Source: Arenimonas daejeonensis (GTDB taxonomy: Bacteria > Pseudomonadota > Gammaproteobacteria > Xanthomonadales > Xanthomonadaceae). Taken from it: a stretch of 64,000 nucleotides of DNA. Each line of letters opens with the position of its first letter. Position 1 is the first letter of the stretch. Under the pieces are notes generated by a model. That model made no database searches. It was given only the letters and a program-made list of their open reading frames with translations, and was not told the origin of the DNA. The stretch covers positions 1,550,001 to 1,614,000 of the forward strand of contig NZ_CP042453.1 of assembly GCF_007993735.1 (NCBI RefSeq), written 5' to 3'. Below are positions 23,364-31,738 of the stretch, piece by piece. The translations under genes were made by a program, and so were the position numbers.

Positions 23364-23828
23364 TCAGGCCGCATCAGCACGGATCGACCTGACGTGCTGC
23401 CCCCGCGACCGCGGCAACGGCTCGGTACCCGCATGCTCAAGCAGTTCGAGAGTGGGACAAAACGCGCCTACGCTGGCCTCGCCGCAGCTCGCGACCAATT
23501 GCGATAGCTGACGCTCGAGCTTGCGTAGTTCGCCGAGCCGCTTTCGAACGTCGAGCAACTTGTTTTCGGTTAGTCGCTTGGTTTGCTCGCAAGCGCGTCT
23601 GCCATTGAGCTCCAGCAGGCCAACAATCTCATCGAGGCTGAAGCCCATGGTCTGGGCACGGCGAATGTAGCGGAGGCGAGCGAGGTCGCTCGACGTGTAG
23701 CGACGGATGCCGCCAGCAGGGCGCTTGGGCTCGGACAGCAGCCCGCGCCGCTGGTAATAGCGCACTGTCTCAACGTTTACTGCCGCCGAGGCAGCCAGTT
23801 GACCGATCGTGAGGGCCTGCAAGTCCAT
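23364..23828 (-). CDS. merR: Mercury-responsive regulator MerR, right copy
   Basis: Protein identical to the left copy, 154 residues, including the three mercury-binding cysteines. Start at 23828, beside the divergent mer operator. Two identical regulators and operators in one locus mean that either copy can control both merTP operons. Confidence 0.93.
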   Translation of the reverse strand: MDLQALTIGQLAASAAVNVETVRYYQRRGLLSEPKRPAGGIRRYTSSDLARLRYIRRAQTMGFSLDEIVGLLELNGRRACEQTKRLTENKLLDVRKRLGELRKLERQLSQLVASCGEASVGAFCPTLELLEHAGTEPLPRSRGQHVRSIRADAA

Positions 23829-23831
23829 GGC

Positions 23832-23863
23832 TTGACTCCGTACTTGGGTACGGAAGGTATTAT
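23832..23863 (+). promoter_or_regulatory. mer operator/promoter, right copy
   Basis: TTGACT at 23832-23837, dyad CCGTAC (23838-23843)/GTACGG (23848-23853), -10-like GTATTAT at 23857-23863. Identical to the left copy. The overlong spacer with a central dyad is the hallmark of MerR-activated promoters. Confidence 0.9.
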
Positions 23864-23869
23864 GCGCCC

Positions 23870-24225
23870 ATGTCCAGTAATCCCCCAAGTCGACCACACC
23901 GGCGATCCTGGTCGCATCCCTCGCCGCCATCGGCGCATCAGTATGCTGCGTCGTGCCGCTGGTGCTGGTCTTGATGGGCATCAGCGGCGCATGGATTGCC
24001 AACCTGACGGCCATGGACGCCTGGCGGCCTTGGTTCAGCGCCGCCACACTGCTGTGCCTAGCGCTGGCTTTCTGGAATCTCTATGGCCCGTCGTCGCGAT
24101 GCCGCAGCGACGGCGTCTGCGTCAGCCCGCAGGTCCTCGCCCGGCGGCGGCGCTGGTTGTGGCTGGCCGCCATCGGCATCGCAGTACTGTTGTTGTTTCC
24201 CTACTACGTGGTCTGGTTCCTCTAG
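23870..24225 (+). CDS. merT: Mercuric transport protein, right copy (one-base frameshift)
   Basis: As the left copy. From ATG 23870 the length is one base short of a whole number of codons. The break lies at the CCCCC following AGTAAT. In-frame sequence from the Cys-Cys helix onward (VCCVVPLVLVLMGISGAWIANLTAMDAW) is normal. No alternative start codon exists in the downstream frame before the first membrane helix, so without the extra base the protein would lose helix 1. Confidence 0.85.
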
Positions 24226-24235
24226 GAGAGTCCCG

Positions 24236-24526
24236 ATGCGCAACAAATGGATAGTTGGCCTTACCTTGGCGTTGTCGGCTGGCCTAGCGGCCGCCGCGGC
24301 GCCGAAGAAGGCGGTGCTGGACGTGCAGAACATGACCTGCGCCGCGTGCAGCATCACCATCAGCAAGGCGCTCGACAAGGTTCCCGGCGTGCAAAGCAAC
24401 CACGTCGATGCCGAGGCGGCGACGGTGACGGTGGTCTTCGATCCAAGCCGCACATCGATAAGCGCGGTCAGCCGTGCGATCACTGACGCAGGCTTCCCGG
24501 CCAAGGCTCGCTCAGATGGCGGCTGA
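24236..24526 (+). CDS. merP: Periplasmic mercury-binding protein, right copy
   Basis: 96 residues identical to the left copy: signal peptide, then an HMA fold with NMTCAACSITISKALDKVPGVQS. TAGGAGAGTCCCG precedes the start. Confidence 0.92.
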   Translation: MRNKWIVGLTLALSAGLAAAAAPKKAVLDVQNMTCAACSITISKALDKVPGVQSNHVDAEAATVTVVFDPSRTSISAVSRAITDAGFPAKARSDGG

Positions 24527-24731
24527 GCTGGAGTTACAAAGTACGTTGACTTGTCCCCATTGTGGTCATCAGGCGACAGAGACGATGCCGACCAACGCCT
24601 GTCAGTTCTTCTACGAATGCCTCGGCTGCGGCCAACTGCTGCGCCCGAAACCGGGTGACTGCTGTGTGTTCTGCTCATACGGCACGGTTGCCTGTCCGCC
24701 GATCCAGGAACAGAAGTCGTGTTGTGGCTAA
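24516..24731 (+). CDS. GDCCVxC-domain small Cys-rich protein, right copy
   Basis: 71 residues identical to the left copy. The start ATG lies inside the last codons of merP. It is followed 120 bases later by the transposase start, in the place where merA would stand in an ordinary mer operon. Confidence 0.85.
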   Translation: MAAELELQSTLTCPHCGHQATETMPTNACQFFYECLGCGQLLRPKPGDCCVFCSYGTVACPPIQEQKSCCG

Positions 24732-24850
24732 AGTGCTAAGCGCACCGACATAATTGCCGCCATATCTCGCCAGTAGCTACGTAATGCTATTGATTGACCG
24801 CAACTGAAGTGGTCAAATTATTTCCCATCGATCCAGCGGAAATCGCAGCG

Positions 24851-26211
24851 ATGATGGGACGTCAGGAAGCCGGGCAAGCGCCCCTGTTCTACGCGTTCAA
24901 CTTCGAAGACCACGTCCCGGCGAGCCACATGCTCCGCGGCATCGACCACTTATGGACCTGGGCGAGCTGCACCAGCACCTGGCCCCGCACTACAGCCACA
25001 CCGGCCGCCCCTCGATTGATCCGGGCCTTCTGATCCGGATGCTGATCGTGGGTTACTGCTTCGGCATCCGCTCGGAGCGTCGGTTGTGCGAAGAGGTCCA
25101 CTTGAACCTGGCGTACCGCTGGTTCTGCCGGTTGGGCCTGGAAGATGCCGTGCCGGACCACTCAACATTCTCCAAGAACCGCCACGGCCGCTTCCGGGAC
25201 AACGACACCCTGCGCTTCGTATTCGAGAAGGTGCTCGAGCGCTGCCTGGCCGAAGGCCTGGTCGGCGGCGAGGGCTTCGCGATCGACGCCAGCGTGATCA
25301 AGGCCGATGCTAACCGGCAGCGGGGCGTGCCGGGTGCCGATGCGGCCTGGGACCGGGAGTCGCCGCTCGCGCGCCCGGTCCGGGAGTATCTGCAGGCGCT
25401 GGACGACGCTGAGACGCCGCGCACCCCACCCAAGAATGTGTCGCTGACCGACCCGGCAGCGCAGTGGACCGCCGCGCCCGGCGGCCCGGCCTTCTACGCT
25501 TATTCGACCAACTACCTGATCGATGTAAAGGCGGGCGTCATCGTCGATGTGGAAGCCACGCCTGCGTATCGGACCGACGAGGTCCAAGCGACACGGACCA
25601 TGGTCGACAGGGTCGAGCAGCGCTTCGACCTCAAGCCGACCCGGCTGATCGGCGACACCGCCTACGGCACGTCGGAAATGTTGGGCTGGATGGTGGATGA
25701 GAAGGGCATCGAGCCCCACGTGCCGGTCTGGGACAAAGCCGAGCGCAAGGATGGGTCGCTGGGGCGGTCCGACTTCAGTTGGGACGCGGAAGCTGACGAG
25801 TACCGCTGCCCCCAGGGCAAGCCACTGCTATCGAGCGGCAAGCCAACCGCCGACAACACGCTGATCTATCGCAGCAGCCTTCACGACTGCACCAACTGCG
25901 AACTGAAGGCGCGGTGCTGCCCCAACACGACGCATCGAAGGATCGCCCGCCAGGTGAACGAGTCCGCACGGGACGTGGCGCGCCAGCTGTCGACGACGAA
26001 GAGATATGCCCAGTCACGGCGACATCGGAAGAAGGTCGAGATGCTGTTCGCGCACCTCAAACGCATCCTGCGGTTGGACAGATTGCGTCTACGCGGCCTG
26101 AAGGGCGCTAGAGACGAGTTCCTACTGGCCGCAACGGCACAGAATTTACGAAGAATGGCAGCGTGGTTGATGCCGAAAAGCCCCGAAGCGGCAATGGCAA
26201 CGGCCCTTTGA
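24851..26211 (+). CDS. IS1182-like transposase, right copy (frameshifted near residue 30)
   Basis: Same protein as the left copy apart from the junction. Here the N-terminal frame reads GIDHLW and the long frame opens at an ATG (24952, MDLGELHQHLAPHY). The complete DDE core is intact: FAIDASVIKADAN, LIGDTAYGTSEM, and KKVEMLFAHLKRILRL. Both copies are one base short at the same codon although the sequences there differ. Confidence 0.85.
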
Positions 26212-26394
26212 GGACAAAGGGCGCTTGCGCGCCCATTTTCTCGTCGCCCCTGGCCAAATAATCATTGATCCGGCCGAACCGCTAGACCCAGCCGCCCGCC
26301 AGAAAGCGAGTTTTTCAACAGAATAGATCGGTAGCGGAAGCCGGTGCCCGCCACGATCCCGGCGTCGTCGTCAGTAGGCGCCTTGCCTTCATCA

Positions 26395-26650
26395 CCGGGC
26401 CTTGGGCCTGGCTGGGCAAGCAGGTGAGCCTGCTGAACTGGGCTCCGCGGCTGCCTGGGCAGGCTTCTTGCCTGCCCGACTGGGCTTCCAGCCTGCTGCG
26501 GCAGGCAAGGAAGCCCACTCCACTGGGCTCCGAGGGTGCTGCGGTTACCGGCGGAGCCTGCCCGACTGGGCTCTCGGCCTGCCCGGGCAGGCACTTTGCC
26601 CACCGCACTGGGCTCGGCGGCCAGTCAGGCGGGCTTTCTGGCTGCCGAAG
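26395..26650. repeat. Tandem repeat, five units of 42-43 bp
   Basis: ACTGGGCT recurs at 26437, 26479, 26522, 26565 and 26607 (intervals 42, 43, 43, 42). Within units, GCCTGCC and GGCAGGC segments face each other and would form hairpins in RNA. The unit length is not a multiple of three and no convincing reading frame follows the repeats. This accounts for most of the gene-free stretch 26327-26670. Confidence 0.7.
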
Positions 26651-26670
26651 CAGGTTCCCGGCGAACAGAC

Positions 26671-26695
26671 AAAGAAAGCCCCGGTTCCCCGGGGC
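26671..26695 (-). terminator. Rho-independent terminator of the 26719-27204 gene
   Basis: Stem GCCCCGG (26678-26684) with CCGGGGC (26689-26695), loop TTCC; in the minus direction it is followed by TTTCTTT (26677-26671). Confidence 0.8.
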
Positions 26696-26718
26696 CTTCT
26701 TCGCCACGTGTGGTGGCT

Positions 26719-27204
26719 TTACTCGCCCGCTTCCGCCGCCTCGGGCTCTCGCGCCGCCCGCCGGCCCTGGCCCCTGAAGCGCTCGGCCAGGCCCAGCCGC
26801 GTCGATTCCAGTCCCTGGTTCTTGCCGGCCACCTTCAGCAGGGCATACCCCTGCAGGGCGGCGGCGATGATGTCGCTGCCCAGCGCGGTTTCGGAATCGG
26901 ACATGCGCTCGAGCAGTTGGGTCAGCCGGGCCATGCGCGGGCGCAGCTGGTCCAGGGCCACCAGGTCGGCCTGCGCCTCGGCCAGGCCCAGGCTGGGCGG
27001 CACTATCTGCGGGTTCTGCCCCAATACCATCAGCGCCTGCCGGCAAAAGGCCTCGGACTTGTCGCCCATCTTGAACAGGTTGCGGCGGTCGTCCGGCTGC
27101 AGGGACAGCAGGCCGGTGCAGGCGTTCTCCAGCGCGGTCAGCGCCGTGTCGATGGCGTCCAGTTGCGGGCGGTCGAAGGACAGCGAAATCAGGTTCTGGC
27201 TCAC
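26719..27204 (-). CDS. Conserved hypothetical protein, helical
   Basis: 161 residues starting at GTG 27204, which follows GGAGAG at short spacing; upstream in-frame ATGs at 27216 and 27282 are less well supported. Sequence begins VSQNLISLSFDRPQLDAIDTALTALENACTGLLSLQPDDRRNLFKMGDKSEAFCRQAL, then amphipathic helices, ending in a basic/acidic tail. I recognise the family as a widespread bacterial protein of unknown function. A broken partial copy of its 5' region lies at 28672-28858. Confidence 0.7.
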   Translation of the reverse strand: MSQNLISLSFDRPQLDAIDTALTALENACTGLLSLQPDDRRNLFKMGDKSEAFCRQALMVLGQNPQIVPPSLGLAEAQADLVALDQLRPRMARLTQLLERMSDSETALGSDIIAAALQGYALLKVAGKNQGLESTRLGLAERFRGQGRRAAREPEAAEAGE

Positions 27205-27356
27205 ACGTCTCTCCATGGTGGGTAGTGGATGTCCGGCCCGGGAGGGGTGGACGTCTCCATGGTTAGCGCGGGATCGCCGCAAGTGCGCGTCGCGGCGTGA
27301 TCCTGTAGCCCGTTCCTCGACAGGTTCACGGTATTCACCGGGTCTGCTGTCGGGCG

Positions 27357-27629
27357 TCAGCGCAGCACGACAAGGGCGCCCGCCACCGCCACCGCCACGG
27401 CCAGCACGCCGAGAATCAGCAAGGCCTTGCGCTGGCGGGCTTTCAATCGCTGGCCCATCTCCATTTCGACGTCCTGCACGGTCTGCGCCCGAAGCCGCGC
27501 CATCACATCGTCGGTCAGTATTTTCGCTTCGTCCTCGGTGATTTCGCCGGCTTCCACACGGCGTCCGATCAGGCCTATTTCATCGAATAGCGCCTGTTGC
27601 TTCGGGGGAAGGGTGGGCAGGGTGGTCAT
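27357..27629 (-). CDS. Small membrane protein, hypothetical
   Basis: 90 residues from MTTLPTLPPKQQALFDEIGLIGRRVEAGEITEDEAKILTDDVMARL, ending in a single C-terminal membrane helix (ALLILGVLAVAVAVAGALVVLR). The upstream frame extension to 27755 lacks conserved character. Possibly a tail-anchored protein. Lies inside the stretch bracketed by the duplicated segments. Confidence 0.5.
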   Translation of the reverse strand: MTTLPTLPPKQQALFDEIGLIGRRVEAGEITEDEAKILTDDVMARLRAQTVQDVEMEMGQRLKARQRKALLILGVLAVAVAVAGALVVLR

Positions 27630-27789
27630 GGGCGAGTGTCCTGGAGGCGAAGGGAGGGCAGGTGGGCGCTGACCTGAACCAGTATCAAGGTGGCGGCCAC
27701 GGGGAGGCGTCAGATAAGACCATAAAATCAAATAGATAGGGAAGATGGTCCGCACATTAATACTTGGGCTGCGTCCTCTGGTTCGCAGC

Positions 27790-27818
27790 TTTCAATTGAA
27801 GAATTACGTGCATACAAT
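27790..27818 (+). promoter_or_regulatory. Promoter/operator of the TacAT-like module
   Basis: TTTCAA (27790-27795), 17-base spacer, TACAAT (27813-27818). The -10 overlaps GTGCATACAATGTGTACAC, an imperfect palindrome that is a plausible autoregulatory operator for the toxin-antitoxin complex. Confidence 0.5.
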
Positions 27819-27875
27819 GTGTACACAACGCTTCAGCTGCAACCTGCCACAAGGCACAAAGCCAAAGGCACAACG

Positions 27876-28127
27876 ATGAACGCCGTAATCAATTTCCGAA
27901 CGTCCGAAGAGAAGCGCGCACTGATTGACCGTGCCGTGGCGGCATTGGGCACGAATCGGACCGCGTTTATTTTGACGACGCTGGTCGAAAGGGCCGAAGA
28001 AGTGCTGGCCGACCGCACGAATTTTGCGCTGTCTGCCGATCAGGTGCGTCGATTCAACAGGCTGCTGGATGAGCCGATCAACGCGGCTGCCATTCGAATG
28101 CTGACCAAGCCTGCCCCTTGGGCCTGA
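27876..28127 (+). CDS. DUF1778 antitoxin (TacA-like)
   Basis: 83 residues from MNAVINFRTSEEKRALIDRAVAALGTNRTAFILTTLVERAEEVL, a ribbon-helix-helix DNA-binding N-terminus typical of DUF1778, with a C-terminal toxin-neutralising tail (ALSADQVRRFNRLLDEP). Start chosen at the canonical MNxxxxFRxSEEK position; the frame is open from 27819. The toxin gene begins at the base after its stop, so the two are translationally coupled. Confidence 0.9.
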   Translation: MNAVINFRTSEEKRALIDRAVAALGTNRTAFILTTLVERAEEVLADRTNFALSADQVRRFNRLLDEPINAAAIRMLTKPAPWA

Positions 28128-28643
28128 ATGGCGATTACCCGGCCGGCCCGGCTTACCGTTGAGCATGGTGTCGACAGCTTCGCGTGCGCCCATGCGTCGC
28201 TGGCAAGCTGGCTGCAGGATCGGGCATTGACGAACCAGGCAGAGGGCGTTTCCAACGTCTTCGTCGTATGCGACGACGCGGCCGAAAATCCCCGGGCAGT
28301 GGTTGGCTATTACGCATTGGCGGCGGGATCCGTGCAGCATTCCCGGGCGCCAGGGCGTCTAAAGCGGAACATGCCCAACCCCATACCTGTTGCCGTGCTG
28401 GGTCGGTTGGCGGTGCATCAGGACTATCAAGGTCAGGGAATCGGCGGCGGCTTGCTGCAGGATGCCGTCCTGAGAACGCTATCCACCACCCGGGAAGGCT
28501 TGGCGGTCCGCGCCATGTTGTGCCATGCCATTGACGAGGCTGCGGTCAGGTTCTATCTGCACAACGGCTTTCAACCAAGCCCGATAGACTCCCTTACCCT
28601 GTTGCTGCCGTTGGCCCAACTGGCTGCCCAGTTGAATCGGTGA
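28128..28643 (+). CDS. GNAT-family acetyltransferase toxin (TacT-like)
   Basis: 171 residues with the GNAT fold. The acetyl-CoA P-loop motif is QDYQGQGIGGGLLQDAV, preceded by VAVLGRLAVH. The C-terminal VRFYLHNGFQPSPIDSLTLLLPL fits TacT/AtaT-type toxins, which acetylate aminoacyl-tRNAs. The conserved Tyr near the C-terminus (RFYLHNGF) is present. The pairing with a DUF1778 protein immediately upstream makes the assignment firm. Confidence 0.9.
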   Translation: MAITRPARLTVEHGVDSFACAHASLASWLQDRALTNQAEGVSNVFVVCDDAAENPRAVVGYYALAAGSVQHSRAPGRLKRNMPNPIPVAVLGRLAVHQDYQGQGIGGGLLQDAVLRTLSTTREGLAVRAMLCHAIDEAAVRFYLHNGFQPSPIDSLTLLLPLAQLAAQLNR

Positions 28644-28671
28644 CCCCGGAGGAGGAGAGGGCGGGGATTGT

Positions 28672-28858
28672 GAGCGCCTGCCGGCAGAAGGCCTCGGACT
28701 TGTCGCCCATCTTGAACAGATTGCATGGGTGGTTGATGTCCGGCCCGGAAGGGGTGGACGTGTCCATGGTTAGCGCGAGATCGCAGCCAGTGCGCGTCGC
28801 GGCGTGATCCTGTAGCCCGTTCCTCGACAGGTTCACGGTATTCACCGGGTCTGCTGTC
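28672..28858. repeat. Degenerate duplicate of 27032-27357 with an internal deletion
   Basis: 28672-28720 matches 27032-27080 (GCGCCTGCCGGCA, GGCCTCGGACTTGTCGCC and CATCTTGAACAG). 28725-28858 matches about 27216-27357, including TCGACAGGTTCACGGTATTC. The roughly 135 bases in between are missing. It is a remnant of a second copy of the 5' part and upstream region of the 26719-27204 gene and is probably not coding. It brackets the TacAT module and a small membrane-protein gene. Confidence 0.8.
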
Positions 28859-28867
28859 GGACTTCGG

Positions 28868-29197
28868 CTATTCGCAGCCGACGCCGTCGTTGTCGCGATC
28901 CAGGTGGCTGGCGTAACCCGGATCGCCGCGGCGCACCGGCGCGGCGCCGGCTGCGCGGGCTTCGGTGCAGTTCGCGTAGTACACGGCGCTGCCGCGCGCC
29001 GGTTGTGCGCCGGAAAGATTGTTTGCGTTCGCCGGCGGCGGGGCGCTGCGTTTGGCGCCGTGGCAATGGTAATCGCCGGTCTTGCGGTTGGTGTGGCAGC
29101 CGTCGGCATTGGTGCCGCCGCCGTGGGCGAGAACCGTTGGCGCGAAGGCGAGCAGGGCCAGCGCGATCAGTACAGTGGCGGGTCGGACAGGAATCAT
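28868..29197 (-). CDS. Secreted excalibur calcium-binding domain protein
   Basis: 109 residues. Signal peptide MIPVRPATVLIALALLAFAPTVLA; mature start with a Cys/His-rich motif (HGGGTNADGCHTNRKTGDYHCHG) also found in nuclease-associated and cell-wall proteins; C-terminal excalibur motif YASHLDRDNDGVGCE with the DxDxDG calcium loop. GGGGGAATC precedes the chosen ATG at 29197; the longer frame to 29350 was rejected because it runs through the tRNA-derived att site. Confidence 0.85.
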   Translation of the reverse strand: MIPVRPATVLIALALLAFAPTVLAHGGGTNADGCHTNRKTGDYHCHGAKRSAPPPANANNLSGAQPARGSAVYYANCTEARAAGAAPVRRGDPGYASHLDRDNDGVGCE

Positions 29198-29304
29198 GAT
29201 TCCCCCTCGAGACGCCATGTCGGCGCTCATCAGGGCCAACGCCCGAACGGCGGACGGGCGGACATTTCCGGTGTCATCCAGACGGAAATCGGGGAGGATC
29301 GGGA

Positions 29305-29356
29305 ATGGTGGCCGAGGACGGAATCGAACCGCCGACACGGGGATTTTCAATCCTGC
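29305..29356. other. att site: copy of the tRNA-Phe 3' end (distal end of element 1)
   Basis: Matches the 3' half of tRNA-Phe (54057-54132) through the T-arm and anticodon loop (GAACCGCCGACACGGGGA, then TTTTCAATCC), with one T/C change, and then diverges. It marks the junction between core DNA (excalibur gene side) and element 1. Confidence 0.88.
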
Positions 29357-29501
29357 CGACCGGGGTGCGTGGCAATACGGGGATTTACTGCTACCCCTTG
29401 ATATAGAGCCTTATCCGGGTGCATTATTTACGGCGAGGGACGGCCAATTTCCGTGGTCTGTGCTACCCCGGTGCTACCCGGGCCGCCCGTAGGAGCTGCC
29501 C

Positions 29502-30806
29502 GTGGTCCAGGTTGTTTCATTCACCGAGGCGCGTTTGCGCTCCCTTCGAGCCGCGGCTGCGGCAGGCGAGCGCATCGAATACCAGGACGCCGAGCAGAAG
29601 GCGCTGAGGCTGCGCGTAAGCCCGACCTCCGCGAGCTGGTACCTGTTCAAGCGCATCCCCGGCGGCCCGATGCGTCGGCTGCTGCTGGGGTCTGCCGACG
29701 ATCTGAGCGTCGAGAAGGCGCGCAAGGAAGCCATCAAGGCGATCGCCAAGCTGATTGACGGCCGCGACCCGTCCGCCGAGAAGCGCGCCCGCAAGGCGGC
29801 CGAGAAGCGGGACAGCCTGACCCTTGCCGACGCCCTAGGAATCTACCTGGACGAGAAATCGAACCTGCGCCCGGCGACCCGGGCCACCTATGCCCGCGAC
29901 CTGCGGACCACGTTCGGCGATTACCTGGACCGGCCGTTGGCGGAGCTGACCCCGGACAAGGTGCGCGAGCGCCACCGGCTCCGCATGACCAAGGGCGCCA
30001 AGGCGTCCGCCAAGGTGGGACATGCCCGCGATCGCCAGCGCATCAAGGCCAGTCCTGCCCGCGCCGATGGCGCAGTGCGCGCGCTCCGGGCAGTGGTCCG
30101 GTATATCCGCGTGACCCGCAAGCTGGACCTCCAGGACCCGGCGGGCGAAATCAGCGCCACGCGCCAATGGGGCGCCGTGGGCCGCCGCAAGCGCGCGCTG
30201 CTGGGCAAACCCTGGCCGAGTTCGTGAAGGCGCTGGAGGCCATTCCCGACGATCTGCCGCCCGACCTGTCCGGCACCCAGCGGGACCCTGGTGCTGCTGA
30301 TCCTGGCGACGGGCCTGCGAATCAGTGCCGCGGCCGGCTTGCGATGGTCGGAAGTGGATCTGAAGGCCGGAACCCTGACCATCCCGGCGGCCCGCATGAA
30401 GGGCAAGCGGGACCACTCGCTGCCGCTAGGGCCGATGATCCTGGCGAGGCTCAAGGCACGGAAGGCCGACCCGCGGGCGGGCGAGTTCGTGTTTCCGGGC
30501 GCGGCCGGCGACAAGCCCCTGGAGCGACTGTCGGCGCGATTCGTGGCCCGACTGAAGGACAGCGACGGCGGAGCGTTCGTCTGGTCGCCCCACGATCTGC
30601 GCCGGACCGTGCTGACCATGCTGGAGGCGATGGACGTAAGCGCCTACGCGCTCAAGCGCATCGCAGCGCACAGCGAGAACGGTGACGTAACCGCCGGCTA
30701 CCTTGCGGACGATGTTGAACGCCTGCGCGGGCCGATTGAGAGGCTGGAGCGCGCGGTGCTGGGCGGCAAGGGTGGGGTGGTCGAGCTTCGGGCGAGGAGG
30801 GGGTGA
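29502..30806 (+). CDS. Tyrosine integrase of element 1 (two frameshifts)
   Basis: Begins at GTG 29502 after TAGGAG. DUF4102-type N-terminal domain (YQDAEQKALRLRVSPTSASWYLFKRI), core-binding domain, then the catalytic domain in a later frame: ATGLRISAAAGLRWSEV (Arg), MKGKRDHSLPLG (Lys), HDLRRTVLTMLEAM (His/Arg) and GDVTAGYLADD (Tyr). Bases appear to be missing near 30203-30205 and 30282-30284. All catalytic residues remain, so the gene is probably intact in the organism. The stop overlaps the next ATG by one base. Confidence 0.88.
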
Positions 30807-31198
30807 TGGCGAAGCGGGGCAGGCCGAAGGCGGACAATTTCGTGCGAGATGGGATGGTTGTCTATCTCGTTCTAAAGGCAATTGCGGACCGGCGCGGAAA
30901 GAACATTCCTCTAGTCAGTCGGTCAGGAGAAGGCGGGAGATTGAAGAAACCAGCAGCCCCATCTGCGTACAAGATCGCGCGGGATACGTTGGCTAAGAAT
31001 CACGGAATCCGTTTGAGCCTCGGTTCCATCGAAGCCATCTTCAAGAAGGGCAAGGCGACCCATGTTGGTCAAATTGATTTTGCGGCAAGCCTTCGGAAGC
31101 AAACTGCTGAGGCCAAGCATCGCCGGAGGAATCCGCGCGTCTATGGGCATGACGATCCGGCTCGCCCGGGGCCAGCCTTGAGAGCTGTCTGGCGCTGA
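30806..31198 (+). CDS. Hypothetical basic protein of element 1
   Basis: 130 residues, no recognised domain. Begins MAKRGRPKADNFVRDGMVVYLVLKAIADRRGKN with an AT-hook-like GRP; mid-part LSLGSIEAIFKKGKATHVG could be a helix-turn-helix. The start codon overlaps the integrase stop (TGATG), so it is likely translationally coupled. Perhaps a directionality or regulatory factor; this is inference. Confidence 0.6.
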   Translation: MAKRGRPKADNFVRDGMVVYLVLKAIADRRGKNIPLVSRSGEGGRLKKPAAPSAYKIARDTLAKNHGIRLSLGSIEAIFKKGKATHVGQIDFAASLRKQTAEAKHRRRNPRVYGHDDPARPGPALRAVWR

Positions 31199-31286
31199 CG
31201 CGGAATTATCTACCCCGGTTCAGCAATCTAGCTGCTCGAAGATCGCTTCACGCCGCAAGACCAAGCGGCTGACAGGAGCGAGCAAC

Positions 31287-31496
31287 ATGAGCCAGAACCC
31301 CGCCGTCATTCCTCGCCGACTGAGCGAGCGCGAGGCCGCCGCCTATCTCGGCGTCGGAAGCGAACGGACCCTCCAGGATTGGCGCCATCGCAAAATCGGC
31401 CCGGTCTATTCCAAGCTTGGCCGCCGCGTGGTCTATGACCTCGCCGACCTGGACGCCTTCCTTGCCGCCGGCCGCGTCGAGCCGAAGGCCGCGTGA
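31287..31496 (+). CDS. AlpA/excisionase-like DNA-binding protein
   Basis: 69 residues: RRLSEREAAAYLGVGSERTLQDWRHRKIGPVYSKLGRRVVYDLADLDAFLA, a MerR-like winged helix typical of AlpA/Xis proteins of integrative elements. Likely controls excision or replication genes downstream. The stop overlaps the next start (TGATG). Confidence 0.85.
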   Translation: MSQNPAVIPRRLSEREAAAYLGVGSERTLQDWRHRKIGPVYSKLGRRVVYDLADLDAFLAAGRVEPKAA

Positions 31497-31738
31497 TGCG
31501 CCTCCCCAACGTCGCCAGTTTGCGGAGCTACGGGAAGCGCCCGGCCATCGCGCTGCTAGAAGCGATGGCGTCCGAACAGCGAGCAGCGTTCAGACAATTT
31601 CACGAGGCATTTAAGGCAAGAGGCGAGCCGCACAACGAGTTGGCGAACTACTACAAAGTCCAAATCGCGCGGGCAGGCTGCCTAGAGAAATTTCAGTCCC
31701 GGTTGCGCGAAGTCCAAGAATGGCCGGACTCGCCCTGA
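31496..31738 (+). CDS. Hypothetical protein of element 1
   Basis: 80 residues (MRLPNVASLRSYGKRPAIALLEAMASEQRAAFRQFHEAFKARGEPHNELANYY), helical, no recognised domain. The start overlaps the alpA-like stop and the stop overlaps the RepA-like start. This tight packing supports it as a real operon member. Confidence 0.65.
   Translation: MRLPNVASLRSYGKRPAIALLEAMASEQRAAFRQFHEAFKARGEPHNELANYYKVQIARAGCLEKFQSRLREVQEWPDSP

Larger units (their letters stand above)
23337..26326 (+). mobile_element. Right mer-carrying IS unit (inverted copy)
   Basis: Inverted copy of the left unit with the same length, gene order and terminal repeats (CTATTGTGTTGAAAAACT at 23337, and at the far end the complement of CTATTCTGTTGAAAAACT ending at 26326). 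The only clear difference I noticed is TTATGGACC (about 24950-24958) against TTCCTGACC in the left copy within the transposase. Confidence 0.75.

Noticed and set aside
26315..27046. 243-codon minus-strand frame covering the 42-43 bp repeat
   Set aside because: Repeat length is not a multiple of three, the translation is low complexity, and a terminator lies inside it.
29305..29356. A second tRNA-Phe gene
   Set aside because: Lacks the D-arm and 5' acceptor half; only the 3' portion duplicated by integration is present. The same holds at 38939-38992.
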